Source: Holophaga sp.
GTDB taxonomy: Bacteria; Acidobacteriota; Holophagae; Holophagales; Holophagaceae
DNA: 51,733 nt
Direction of reading: 5' to 3'
Assembly: GCA_016715205.1 (NCBI GenBank)
Contig: JADKBC010000022.1
Span: forward strand, 1 to 51,733
Each line of letters opens with the position of its first letter. The first letter of the stretch is position 1. This document shows, in pieces, positions 33,208-41,831 of the stretch. The notes below the pieces were generated by a model, which did no database searches, was not told the origin of the DNA, and worked only from the letters and a program-made list of their open reading frames with translations. Position numbers and translations under genes: made by a program.

Positions 33208-34995
33208 GTGGCGGAATTTCAGCAGCCTTTCCTGGCCTCGTTCACCAATCAGGAGAGGCTCCATTTCCGCAACCTGGTGCTGCTGCGCCCCCAACTACCT
33301 TCGGAGCGCCAGTATCAGTTGATCGAAGGCCTGGCGCGCAACCTTCTGAACCCGAGGCTGCTCACCCTCATCGCCCGCACGCCCCATTGGCTGCTCCACG
33401 CTCCCATCATTCAGGCCCTGGCCGAAAACGATGCCACTCCCGAGGCACTGCGCCGGGATCTTGAGCTGGCGGTTTCGCTCTTCGATCTCATGCACACCAT
33501 GGACCGAGCCCCCGCGGCCGAACGGGAAGAGCGCGCCGAAACCGTAAAGGTGGTCTACGCCCAACTGCCCTTGGAGCTGAAGGCCATCGTCAAGCAGCAG
33601 CTCAAACAACTGGCCCGCCAGGTGAACCCCAGCGGCCTGACTCAGGAGTTGCCGCCCCTGCCCGCCGAGGACCAGGACTGGGAAACCCTGACGGAACCAC
33701 CTCAGAGCCGCACCGCCACTCAGCCCATGCTGGCCCAGGTTTCTAAGGAAGAGCTCCTGGCCAGGGCTGAAACCACCCACGTTCAAGAAGAGCTGCTGGA
33801 TGCCCTCGCCAGCCCAGACGCAGAAATCCGCCAGGCGGCCCTGCACAACCCCATGATCTCGGAAGAGCTTTTGGCGGAGACCATCCAGACGGCTGAGATC
33901 CCCGATCTGTTCGAGGATGTCTACGCGGAAGCCCGCTGGTATTTCCGCGAGCCCATCCGCGAGGCGATGTACGATGCCCCGCGTTTGCCAGATCCCTTTG
34001 CCAAAAAACTCCGGGTGAGCCGCGATCTGCTCGCGGAGCTTTCCAAAGGGTCCCGCGGCCCCCGGGCCCTGAATCGCATCGCCAGCCTCTTCACCCAATT
34101 GGACGAAACCGAATATCAGTTCATCACTTTTTGGGCCAAGCGCAGTGCGCCCAACCTGTTGCGGGTGATCAAGATTTTCTACGACCGCCTGCAGCGCAAA
34201 CGCACGACCCAGGTGAGTGGCCTCTCCACCCAGCCCGAAGGACGGTGGGCCTCGCTGGAAGAGCGCGTCTTCATGGCCAACCAATCCACCCAGCCCGACC
34301 AGATGATGGCGGCCCTGCGGGATCCCGACCCCACTGTCTTTACCGTCGTGTTGGAAAATCCTGGATTGACGCCTCGGGAATTGCTCTCGTCCATTCCCGC
34401 CATGGATCCCTTGCGCGTGGAAAAGGTAGCCGCCCATTCCAGCTGGGGCGAGAACCCCGCCATCCAGGAAGCTCTGCTCCACAACGCGCACCTGTCCCAA
34501 CCCACGGCGCTGCGTCTGCTTCGGTCGCTCACCACACCCCGGGCCCTGCTGGATCTGCTGCGGGATCTGCGCATTCCCCATCTGGAAGTGAAACAACAGG
34601 CCCTGGAATCACTGCGATCCCTGTACCTCGCCATGACCATCCAGCAGCGCATCGTGGCCCTCCGGGCCAGCGGTGGGGAACTCATCCGCCACTTGCCCCA
34701 GGATGTCTTGAAAGATGAAGAAACCCTGAAGCAGATGGTCACGGACCGCCAATTGGATCCCAGCATTCTGCTGCGCCTGGCCCGCAACAAACAGACGCCC
34801 CGGGCTATCCTGGAAGCCATCGCAGCACATCCCACTCTGATGGCCCACCCCTCGATCATGTCGGAATTGCTGCTCAACCCCAAAACCCCGCGGGAATCCG
34901 CCACCCGGGTCTGGGGCCTGCTATCCGAGAGTGAACAGCTCCAGCTCCTGCGCAGCCCCCACCTTCCGGCCACGCTTCGCCATCTGGCTTCTTGA
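33208..34995 (+). CDS. Large helical-repeat protein (variant leucine-rich/HEAT-like)
   Basis: This 595-residue protein starts at GTG 33208, with GGAGGG four bases upstream. I recognise no enzyme domain. It is built of short helical repeats with a recurring pattern of Asn-Pro, Pro and Leu-Leu: RQAALHNPMISEELLAE, VLENPGLTPRELLSS, ALLHNAHLSQPTALRLL, LARNKQTPRAILEAIA and LLLNPKTPRESATRV. This resembles variant leucine-rich repeats. No signal peptide or membrane helix is visible, so it is likely cytoplasmic. It starts 8 bases after the HisA-like gene and so probably shares its transcript. A scaffold or binding role is likely but unproved. Confidence 0.7.
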   Translation: MAEFQQPFLASFTNQERLHFRNLVLLRPQLPSERQYQLIEGLARNLLNPRLLTLIARTPHWLLHAPIIQALAENDATPEALRRDLELAVSLFDLMHTMDRAPAAEREERAETVKVVYAQLPLELKAIVKQQLKQLARQVNPSGLTQELPPLPAEDQDWETLTEPPQSRTATQPMLAQVSKEELLARAETTHVQEELLDALASPDAEIRQAALHNPMISEELLAETIQTAEIPDLFEDVYAEARWYFREPIREAMYDAPRLPDPFAKKLRVSRDLLAELSKGSRGPRALNRIASLFTQLDETEYQFITFWAKRSAPNLLRVIKIFYDRLQRKRTTQVSGLSTQPEGRWASLEERVFMANQSTQPDQMMAALRDPDPTVFTVVLENPGLTPRELLSSIPAMDPLRVEKVAAHSSWGENPAIQEALLHNAHLSQPTALRLLRSLTTPRALLDLLRDLRIPHLEVKQQALESLRSLYLAMTIQQRIVALRASGGELIRHLPQDVLKDEETLKQMVTDRQLDPSILLRLARNKQTPRAILEAIAAHPTLMAHPSIMSELLLNPKTPRESATRVWGLLSESEQLQLLRSPHLPATLRHLAS

Positions 34996-35059
34996 GAAAC
35001 TTTGCCCTCTTCATAACCGCAGGGGCCATGTGCACGTAGCCCTGAAACTGGGTGTCGAT

Positions 35060-36040
35060 ATGAAACTGGCCGCCACATTCCTGCTTCCCGCTGCGCTCCT
35101 CGTTGTTACGGGGTGCGCTAAACACGCCAAAGGCCCGGATTGGGCGGCTTCAGCCCCTCCCGGAACGGTGATGGCAATTTCTGGACAGGCCGGCTGGGTC
35201 ATCCAGCGCCGGGAATTCCAGAGCGCCTTGGGCCAATTCCCCATTGCCGATCAGGCCCTGGATCTTTTCTTGAAGCGGGCCCGCATCAACCCCCAGGGGG
35301 AAACCGGCCGCATCACCTTTTACGCCATGGATCTGCAGATCGAAACGGCCCTGAAATCGAAACCAATCAACGGCGCCAATTTCTTGCTGCAACTGGGCGG
35401 CTTCAAGGACCCCAAAAACCTCCTGCTGGCGGTTACCGAGGCCTTCCCCATGGAAGGCACCCTTCAGACCCCCAAGGGCGAACTGCCCTTGTATGTATTG
35501 ATGGATTTCAACGAATACCACCTTCGGCTCGTCTTCGATGGGCAAGGGCGCATTTGGATCGGGGACTTGGCGGCCTTGGGCAGCCTGGGCAAACCTCAGG
35601 TACCTGCCCTGGCCATCCAGCGCGCTGCGGAATGGATCGACACCCAAGCTCCCATTCAAGGCCTGCTGCTTCCCGAAGGCCTCCTGAAAGAGGCGTCGGA
35701 GAAACTCCCCAAGGAATTCGCCAAGGAACTCCCCAAGGGCATCGAGGCGCTTGCCTGGAGCGTGACCCCCAGTTCTGCCAAGGATGCGCCGCACACCTTC
35801 GCCCTGGCACTCACGGGCAATCCCGAGGGCATCCAGCAGGTTTCCCCCTGGGTGCAAAGGCTGGTGGCCTTTGTGAGCAGCATGCCCGGAGCACCTTCCC
35901 GAGCTACGGATGTGCTGGAGGAACGGAACCGGGTCGGCCTCAAGGCCCAGCTCAGCTCCGCCCAGCTTGAAGCCGTGATGTCTCGGCTCTCCCAGCCCGG
36001 CGTGTTCAAGGCCCTGACAGCCCCTGAGCGGAAACCATGA
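35060..36040 (+). CDS. Predicted lipoprotein preceding an ECF sigma factor
   Basis: This is an exported lipoprotein of 326 residues. The signal peptide MKLAATFLLPAALLVVTGC ends in a lipobox, with lipidated Cys at 19. The mature part has mixed strand/helix stretches (GRITFYAMDLQIETAL; LPLYVLMDFNEYHLRLVFDGQGRIWIGDL) and no domain I recognise. An ATG further upstream in frame would bury the signal peptide, so 35060 is chosen. Its TGA overlaps the sigma factor ATG by four bases (36037-36040), so the two are translationally coupled. This makes it a candidate signal input for the sigma factor. Confidence 0.75.
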   Translation: MKLAATFLLPAALLVVTGCAKHAKGPDWAASAPPGTVMAISGQAGWVIQRREFQSALGQFPIADQALDLFLKRARINPQGETGRITFYAMDLQIETALKSKPINGANFLLQLGGFKDPKNLLLAVTEAFPMEGTLQTPKGELPLYVLMDFNEYHLRLVFDGQGRIWIGDLAALGSLGKPQVPALAIQRAAEWIDTQAPIQGLLLPEGLLKEASEKLPKEFAKELPKGIEALAWSVTPSSAKDAPHTFALALTGNPEGIQQVSPWVQRLVAFVSSMPGAPSRATDVLEERNRVGLKAQLSSAQLEAVMSRLSQPGVFKALTAPERKP

Positions 36041-36606
36041 CCTCTGGGACCCTCGAACTGGGCCAGGAATTCACCCCGGAATACTGGATGGGGCGGCTCA
36101 AGGCTGGGCACGAAGAAGCCTTGGCCCACCTCATGGCACGCTTCGAAAAGCCGATTTTTTCGTTTTTGTACCGGAAGCTTCAAGGCGAAACCGGCGTTGT
36201 GCAGGAATTGACCCAGGAGGTTTTCCTGAAGTGCTTGCGCCATTGCCAGCGCTTTGAAGAGGGCCGTCCCGTAGCCGCGTGGATTTTTACGCTGGCGGCT
36301 AATGCAGCCACCGACCATCTGCGTAAACGAGGTCGGGAGCTACCCCCTCCCGAGTCCTTTGATGCTCCTGATCCCCACCAGCCATCCCCTTGGGACCAGG
36401 TAGACCAAGACCGGAAACTCCGGGCTCTCAAGGCCGCCATGGACGGCCTTACGCCCCGGCAACGTTCCATGGTCCTGGCCTACTACGTTCACGAGCGGCC
36501 GGTGAAGCAGATCGCCGAAGACCTCAGCTGTGCTGAGGGCACCGTGAAAGCCACCCTATTTCAAAGTCTCGCCAAGCTCCGTAAAAACCTGGAAGTGATG
36601 CCATGA
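36037..36606 (+). CDS. ECF-type RNA polymerase sigma factor
   Basis: This alternative sigma factor of 189 residues has two conserved regions. Region 2 contains LMARFEKPIFSFLYRKL, TQEVFLKCLRHC and the promoter-melting stretch VAAWIFTLAANAATDHLRKRGRE. Region 4 contains LDGLTPRQRSMVLAYYVHERP-like sequence (here MDGLTPRQRSMVLAYYVHE) and the helix-turn-helix QIAEDLSCAEGTVKATLFQSLAKLR. The stop overlaps the next gene by four bases (ATGA at 36603). Such overlaps with a membrane protein gene downstream are typical of sigma/anti-sigma pairs. Its target promoters are unknown. Confidence 0.92.
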   Translation: MTSGTLELGQEFTPEYWMGRLKAGHEEALAHLMARFEKPIFSFLYRKLQGETGVVQELTQEVFLKCLRHCQRFEEGRPVAAWIFTLAANAATDHLRKRGRELPPPESFDAPDPHQPSPWDQVDQDRKLRALKAAMDGLTPRQRSMVLAYYVHERPVKQIAEDLSCAEGTVKATLFQSLAKLRKNLEVMP

Positions 36607-37289
36607 ACCCCGAATCCGAAACCCGCCTCCCAGCCGACGCCGACCGCTTCGACCTCCTGGAGCATCCCGAGCTTTGGCCCGAGGATCCCGCCGCCCAGGC
36701 CGAATTGGCCCAATTGCTCGAACTTCACCTCGCCCTCCATTCACACCGCGGGGACCTCGACCTTGGCTTTATTCAGGCAGCACCTCAGAAGGCCCGTACC
36801 AAATCCAATTGGTTTCTGGCAGCGGCGGCAACCTTGATGGCACTGGCTCCCACGATGTATGCCCTACAGCACATGCGCACCCTTCAGCACCAATCCCGCG
36901 ACACGGCCCGGATCGAAGCCTCGGCCCAGCACCGTGGCCAGAATCGGCTGTGGGCTGCCTTCTTCCAGCAATCCTCCGAACTGATTCAACGGTTCGACAA
37001 GAATCCTCCCGTTTGCAACAAGGATCACGAAGACCGCAACGAAGAGCGCGTGATGGCCATGGCCCTGCTGGAAGCCAGCCGCCAGTTGGCCGACCAAACC
37101 GCCCCGGTGGCCAATGGGGAAGCGGAGTCCGCTCGCAATGAATTGCATGCGTGGCTCCAGGAATTATCCCTGGAAGATGGCTGCCTCAGCCCCGAACGGG
37201 CCCAGGAATTGCGCCAATTGGCCAGCGCCTGGGATCTCGAGGGCCAGGCCCAGCGTCTCAGTGAGCGCCTGAAGGGTGAGGGATCCTGA
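36603..37289 (+). CDS. Membrane protein, candidate anti-sigma factor
   Basis: This 228-residue protein has a cytoplasmic N-terminal part of about 65 residues, one membrane helix (WFLAAAATLMALAPTMYAL, about 69-88) and a helical outer domain of about 140 residues. The topology and position right after an ECF sigma gene fit an anti-sigma factor. I do not see the zinc-binding HxxxCxxC motif of the ZAS class; the two cysteines present (NPPVCNKD, EDGCLS) are in the outer part. It starts inside the sigma stop and ends one base into the next start (TGATG). The function is inferred from context. Confidence 0.6.
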   Translation: MNPESETRLPADADRFDLLEHPELWPEDPAAQAELAQLLELHLALHSHRGDLDLGFIQAAPQKARTKSNWFLAAAATLMALAPTMYALQHMRTLQHQSRDTARIEASAQHRGQNRLWAAFFQQSSELIQRFDKNPPVCNKDHEDRNEERVMAMALLEASRQLADQTAPVANGEAESARNELHAWLQELSLEDGCLSPERAQELRQLASAWDLEGQAQRLSERLKGEGS

Positions 37290-38104
37290 TGCTGCTTGGG
37301 CTGCTGCTTTTATTCGCACCTGCGGAGTCGGACCTGGACCCGGCGAAACCTCCGCGCGTGGTCGCCAAGGAAGCCCCGGGAGATGGGCTGCTGCGGGAAG
37401 CCAAGGGCCTGCGCTATGGGCAGCGCTTTTTTGAAGCCGCTGCCCTGTACCGTCGCTACCTGGGTGAATTCGAGGGCTCGGGGCGCGCTTCCGAAGCCCG
37501 TTTCTGGCTCGCAGCGACCCTGGAACAGGATCAACGCTGGGATGAGGCGGCCGCCGCCTACACCGATTTTTTGACCCGTCATCCCGATGAACGCATGCTG
37601 GGCAAGGAAGCCCGTCTCAATCGCCTGCGCTGCTGGGGCATTCGGCAGGGCCAGGCTCCCGGCGCCACGCCAGGCCTGGTGGCCGCCCTCAATGACGAGG
37701 TCCCAGAAGTCCAAATCGCTGCGGCCCTGCAACTCGCAAAAACCAGGGATTCCCGCGCCATCGAAACCCTGCAGAAGGGGCTTGCCCTGCCCACCCAAGC
37801 GGAAGCCTGCCGCCTGGCCTTGATGAGCCTGGGCGCCAAGCCGCTACCCCAGGCGCCTTCTGCCAATCGGTTCCTGGTCCTACGCATTCGTGAAAAGGGC
37901 AAAAAGGATCCCGTCACCATCCGCCTAGCCCTGAGCTTGGCCCGCGCCATGGAGAACTACCTCAGCGACGAACAGATCGCACAGGCCCGGCGCAAGGGCA
38001 TCGAACTGGGCAACCTCTCCGACCGCGCCGCCAGCCTGCCCAAGGGCTCCCTGCTTTTTTCCGTGGAAGACGGCAAGAGCGACATCACGGTGACCGTGGA
38101 ATAG
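37289..38104 (+). CDS. Exported TPR/HEAT-like repeat protein
   Basis: This 271-residue protein begins with a short hydrophobic export signal (MLLGLLLLFAPAES). Tetratricopeptide-like helices follow (RYGQRFFEAAALYRRYLGEF; RWDEAAAAYTDFLTRHP), then a HEAT-like stretch (LVAALNDEVPEVQIAAALQLAKTRDSRAIETL split over two helices). A C-terminal mixed region ends SVEDGKSDITVTVE. It shares one base with the preceding stop (TGATG), so it is coupled to the sigma/anti-sigma pair. No cysteine lipobox is present. It may bind an envelope partner of the sigma module; this is inference. Confidence 0.65.
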   Translation: MLLGLLLLFAPAESDLDPAKPPRVVAKEAPGDGLLREAKGLRYGQRFFEAAALYRRYLGEFEGSGRASEARFWLAATLEQDQRWDEAAAAYTDFLTRHPDERMLGKEARLNRLRCWGIRQGQAPGATPGLVAALNDEVPEVQIAAALQLAKTRDSRAIETLQKGLALPTQAEACRLALMSLGAKPLPQAPSANRFLVLRIREKGKKDPVTIRLALSLARAMENYLSDEQIAQARRKGIELGNLSDRAASLPKGSLLFSVEDGKSDITVTVE

Positions 38105-38128
38105 CCCTAAGCGGATAATCTGGAAATT

Positions 38129-39937
38129 ATGGGATTACTGCTGCGCTTTTACCGAGAGCATCTCAAGGTCCACCAATGGACCTTGTTGGGCGCAGCCTTG
38201 CTGCTCCAGGTGGGTGGACTCTGCCAAGCCCTGATGATCGGCACCCTTCAGTATGTCTTTGAGGACAACCTCAAGATGGGTGGCGCGCAGGCGGGGGCCA
38301 TGCCTCAATTCGGGCTGCTGGTCTCGCTGAAGGCCTCCCTGCTGGCCATCCTGCCTCAGGCCTCCACGCTGCGGGATGCCAAGTACTTCGTGCCGATCCT
38401 GCTGATCCTCATCTTCTTCATGAAGGGGATCTTCACCTTCAGCGGCACCATGATGATGGTGCGCAGTGGCATCAAGGCCACCCAGTCACTTCGGGAACGC
38501 CTCTTTGCCCGCACCCTGGACCAGGAGCCCAACTTCTTCCAGCAGCATCCCGTAGGAGAACTCCTGCAACGCTGCATCAACGATGTGGGCCTCGTGCAGG
38601 GCATTGCTTCAAACCAGCTCGCGGAAGCCGTGAAGGAAATCACCCTCGCCATGGCGATGTTCGCCTACGTCATGTACAAGGACTGGAAGCTGACGCTCAC
38701 CATCTTTGTGGCGGTGCCCCTGGTGGTTTTCCCCATTCGGCAGCTCAGTCGACGCATCCGCAAGTACAACCACCGCAACATGGAAGCGTCCAGTCGCCTG
38801 CTGCAACGGCTCAAGGAAGTCTTCAGCAACATTCGCGTGGTGCTGGGTTTCGCGCGCGAACGCTACGAAGTGGAACGCTTCCACCACCAGCAGCATGAAC
38901 TCTATCGGTTGGGCATGAAGGCCGCCCGAGCCAGCGCCTTGAGCCATCCCATCATGGAGATGGTGGGCGGTCTGCTCATCGCCTCCATCATCATCCTGGT
39001 TTCGGATCGGATCCATTCCGGTGCCTTGAAGGGCACGGATTTCCTCACCTACCTTCTGGCCCTCTATGCCTTTTACGATCCAATCCGCCGCCTCACCAAG
39101 CTGAACAACGAAGTGCAAGTGGCCCAAGCGAGCTTAGAACGAATTTATGGCCTTCTGGAACGTCAGCCCGAAATCCTGGCACCCGCCAATCCAACCCCGG
39201 TGCCCATCGAGCCGGACACCCTGCGGTTCGAACAGCTTCATTTCAGCTACGACGAAAAGCATCAAGTGCTGCAAGGCATCAACCTCGAGGTGAAACGGGG
39301 CGAGACACTGGCGCTCGTGGGAGGTTCGGGAGGTGGGAAAACCACCCTGGTGAATCTGGTGCCCCGCTTTTTTGACCCCACCCAAGGCCGAGTCACCCTC
39401 GATGGTATTGATTTGCGCGAATTCGACCCCCGCGAATTGCGCCAACGAATCGGAATCGTGAACCAGGAAACCCTGCTCTTCATGGATTCCGTGCACGAGA
39501 ACATCGCCTACGGAAAAGATGCCAGCCGGGAGTCCGTGATCGATGCCGCCAAAAAGGCCCACGCTCACGACTTCATCGTGAAGCTCCCCAAGGGCTACGA
39601 CACGCCCCTGGCCGAGACCGGCTCCAGCGTCAGCGGAGGCCAGCGCCAGCGCCTTGCCATTGCCCGGGCGCTGCTGCAGGATCCACCCATTCTGCTGCTG
39701 GATGAAGCCACCAGCGCCCTGGACACCGAAAGCGAGCGTGCGGTGCAGGAGGCTCTGGAAACCCTGATGCAGAACCGCACCACCCTGGTGATCGCCCATC
39801 GCCTGTCCACCATTCAACGCGCCACCCGTATTTGCGTGCTCAAGCAGGGCCGCATCGTGGAGCAGGGCACCCACGAGCAGCTCCAGGCCCTGCAGGGCGA
39901 GTACAGCCGACTTCACAAGATGCAATTCGCGGAATGA
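38129..39937 (+). CDS. ABC exporter, MsbA-like (permease and ATPase fused)
   Basis: This 602-residue half-transporter has six predicted membrane helices in the first 330 residues, then an ATPase domain. It has Walker A GGSGGGKTTL, the Q-loop in IGIVNQETLLF, signature SVSGGQRQRLAIARALL, Walker B ILLLDEATSALD and H-loop IAHRLST. It resembles MsbA and multidrug exporters, which flip lipid A or hydrophobic compounds. LpxK and other lipid A genes, common neighbours of msbA, are absent, so the substrate is uncertain. Its TGA overlaps the queA ATG by four bases. No clear ribosome site precedes the ATG. Confidence 0.9.
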   Translation: MGLLLRFYREHLKVHQWTLLGAALLLQVGGLCQALMIGTLQYVFEDNLKMGGAQAGAMPQFGLLVSLKASLLAILPQASTLRDAKYFVPILLILIFFMKGIFTFSGTMMMVRSGIKATQSLRERLFARTLDQEPNFFQQHPVGELLQRCINDVGLVQGIASNQLAEAVKEITLAMAMFAYVMYKDWKLTLTIFVAVPLVVFPIRQLSRRIRKYNHRNMEASSRLLQRLKEVFSNIRVVLGFARERYEVERFHHQQHELYRLGMKAARASALSHPIMEMVGGLLIASIIILVSDRIHSGALKGTDFLTYLLALYAFYDPIRRLTKLNNEVQVAQASLERIYGLLERQPEILAPANPTPVPIEPDTLRFEQLHFSYDEKHQVLQGINLEVKRGETLALVGGSGGGKTTLVNLVPRFFDPTQGRVTLDGIDLREFDPRELRQRIGIVNQETLLFMDSVHENIAYGKDASRESVIDAAKKAHAHDFIVKLPKGYDTPLAETGSSVSGGQRQRLAIARALLQDPPILLLDEATSALDTESERAVQEALETLMQNRTTLVIAHRLSTIQRATRICVLKQGRIVEQGTHEQLQALQGEYSRLHKMQFAE

Positions 39938-40995
39938 AGCGCACTGAATTTTCCTTCGAGCTCCCGGAAGACTTGATCGCCCAGCATCCGGCGCCGGAAC
40001 GCGACGGGGCGCGGTTATTGGTGGTCGATGCTGCCACCGGAGCGCTGACCCATTCCTCCATCCGAGAACTGCCGACCTGGGTGCCCGCCCAAACCCTGTG
40101 CGTGCCCAACGATGTCAAGGTTCGCCATGCTCGGCTCTGCCTGCGTCGAGCCGGTGGTGGCCTGGGCGAGGCCCTGCTCTTGCGCGCCTTTCCGGACGGT
40201 TCCTTTGAGGCAATGGTGCGTCCTGGCGTGAAACTGAAACCGGGTAAACAGGCTGATGTGGTGGACCCCACCACCGGCGAACGACTCGCCAGCTGTCTCA
40301 TCGAGGACACCCTGGAAGAAGGCCTGCGCAAAATCAGAATCCAGCGCGACCTCCAGGATCTCGACTGGGATGCGGTAGATCGGATTGGGCGCCTGCCCTT
40401 GCCGCCCTACATCCATCACGCGGCGGATGGCGAGGATGAAACCCGCTACCAGACAGCCTTCCATGCGGAAGAAGGCGAGGCCGTGGCGGCCCCCACTGCG
40501 GGCCTGCACTTCACGCCGGAACTCATTGCCCGCCTGGAGGCCAATGGCTGCCTGTGGCGACCTGTGCGCCTCCACGTGGGTCTGGGCACCTTCCGCCCCA
40601 TGACGGCCGAACACCTGGAAGACCACGTCATGCACGAGGAACGCTACGAAATTCCCGAAACTGCGGCCGCCGTGCTGGAACCCACCCTACGCACGCGCAA
40701 CCGCTCCTTGCTGTGCGTGGGCACCACCAGTCTGCGCACCTTGGAAAGCGCCTGGGATGGCGAGCAGCTGATTCGCAGTGGCGCCACGCGGATCTTCATC
40801 AAACCGGGCCATCGCCTGCGCAGCGCCGATCACCTGCTCACCAATTTTCACTTACCCGAAAGCACCCTGTTCGTGCTCATCTGCGCCCTGCTGGGAACCA
40901 CATTGGCCAAGCACGCCTATGGCGAAGCCGTGCGCGAACGCTACCGCTTTTTCTCCTATGGCGATGCCATGCTGATCCTCAACGCGCGGCGCTGA
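39934..40995 (+). CDS. queA: SAM:tRNA ribosyltransferase-isomerase QueA
   Basis: QueA transfers the ribosyl part of SAM to preQ1 in tRNA to form epoxyqueuosine. The ATG at 39934 (MKRTEFSFELPEDLIAQHPA) overlaps the exporter stop. Its 353 residues match the family. Marks are RDGARLLVVD near residue 25, LPLPPYIHH, YQTAFHAEEGEAVAAPTAGLHFT near 175, VGLGTFRPM, and LTNFHLPESTLFVLICALLG near the C-terminus. Where the family normally has LxxNDTKV, this protein reads LCVPNDVKVRHARL, a minor change. Tgt is not nearby. Confidence 0.95.
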   Translation: MKRTEFSFELPEDLIAQHPAPERDGARLLVVDAATGALTHSSIRELPTWVPAQTLCVPNDVKVRHARLCLRRAGGGLGEALLLRAFPDGSFEAMVRPGVKLKPGKQADVVDPTTGERLASCLIEDTLEEGLRKIRIQRDLQDLDWDAVDRIGRLPLPPYIHHAADGEDETRYQTAFHAEEGEAVAAPTAGLHFTPELIARLEANGCLWRPVRLHVGLGTFRPMTAEHLEDHVMHEERYEIPETAAAVLEPTLRTRNRSLLCVGTTSLRTLESAWDGEQLIRSGATRIFIKPGHRLRSADHLLTNFHLPESTLFVLICALLGTTLAKHAYGEAVRERYRFFSYGDAMLILNARR

Positions 40996-41001
40996 GCGGG
41001 T

Positions 41002-41784
41002 TCATTCAGCTCCGTCTTTGCCTTCCCGCTTCCGCCGAATGGCGGGGCGTGCCAGATTGCGCAGGGCTTCGGGCGCGGGGGGCAGGGAAGGCAGGTCCAT
41101 GGCGGAGATTTGATGGTCGCCCAACACCTTCCAGGCCCGGGCCTGGCGGGGCAAGCGCTCGGGCTGCATGACTTCCCAGCCCTGGGCATAACTCACAAAG
41201 GGCGGCATCACCAGGGCAAAGCCCGTGTAGAGGAAGGCCGGGTAGCGCAGGAATTCCTCCTGGCCATCGGGCCCAGGCACCGGCACCGCAAAGAGCGGAT
41301 GCAGGCCACCGTTGATCCAGTAACCCTGGGGTGGATCATGACGGGGATACACAAAGATTCGCCGCCGATGCATCAAGGTCAGGTTGCCCACGCGGTAGGT
41401 ATCCACCGGCTGCACGCCCGTGCCTTCCAGGGCCGGACCCCAACTGCGCTCGGGATGACCCACCACCTGGATCACCTCGCGGCCAGGGCCCTGGAGTTTG
41501 CGAAAAAGGGTGCGCAGTTCCTCGGCTTCCTCGTCTTCCACCGTGCCCTGGTTCGGCTTGATATCCCCCAGGAGGGCGATGCGCTTGGGTTGGTAATCGG
41601 CAATGAGGCCCAGCAGCCGTTCCCAAAGATCGTTGTGCTGTCCGGCGGGAATCAGATCAGGACGCTTGCGGCGCCCGGCGCCCATGCCCAGGAAAAGATC
41701 GGATAGCACCAGAGTTTCCTGCTTGGGCAGGATCACGGCACGGCGACTGTCGAGAATCACATCATCGGAAAAAGGGATCTGCAT
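41002..41784 (-). CDS. Metallophosphoesterase-like protein with degraded metal site
   Basis: The order of blocks fits the phosphoesterase family near the ligase-associated PdeM type: an SDLFLG block, an LLGDIK block, a VVGHPER block and an NGGLHP block. In active members these read DLHLG, GDLxH, GNHDR and GHxHP. Here the His of DxH is Phe, the GNHD motif is GHPE, and the GHxH motif is GGLH. Most metal ligands are thus lost and hydrolysis is doubtful. The ATG at 41784 (MQIPFSDDVIL) has AGGAAG upstream, giving 260 residues. It is convergent with queA and divergent from the permease gene. It may be a binding protein. Confidence 0.7.
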   Translation of the reverse strand: MQIPFSDDVILDSRRAVILPKQETLVLSDLFLGMGAGRRKRPDLIPAGQHNDLWERLLGLIADYQPKRIALLGDIKPNQGTVEDEEAEELRTLFRKLQGPGREVIQVVGHPERSWGPALEGTGVQPVDTYRVGNLTLMHRRRIFVYPRHDPPQGYWINGGLHPLFAVPVPGPDGQEEFLRYPAFLYTGFALVMPPFVSYAQGWEVMQPERLPRQARAWKVLGDHQISAMDLPSLPPAPEALRNLARPAIRRKREGKDGAE

Positions 41785-41831
41785 GGGGCTTCCTGTCCTC
41801 TCCATTGGAACACGAGCGGTAGACTTCGGTC

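Noticed and set aside
33295..34596. Minus-strand open frame of 433 codons
   Set aside because: It is antisense to the helical-repeat gene, which has a ribosome site and clear repeats.
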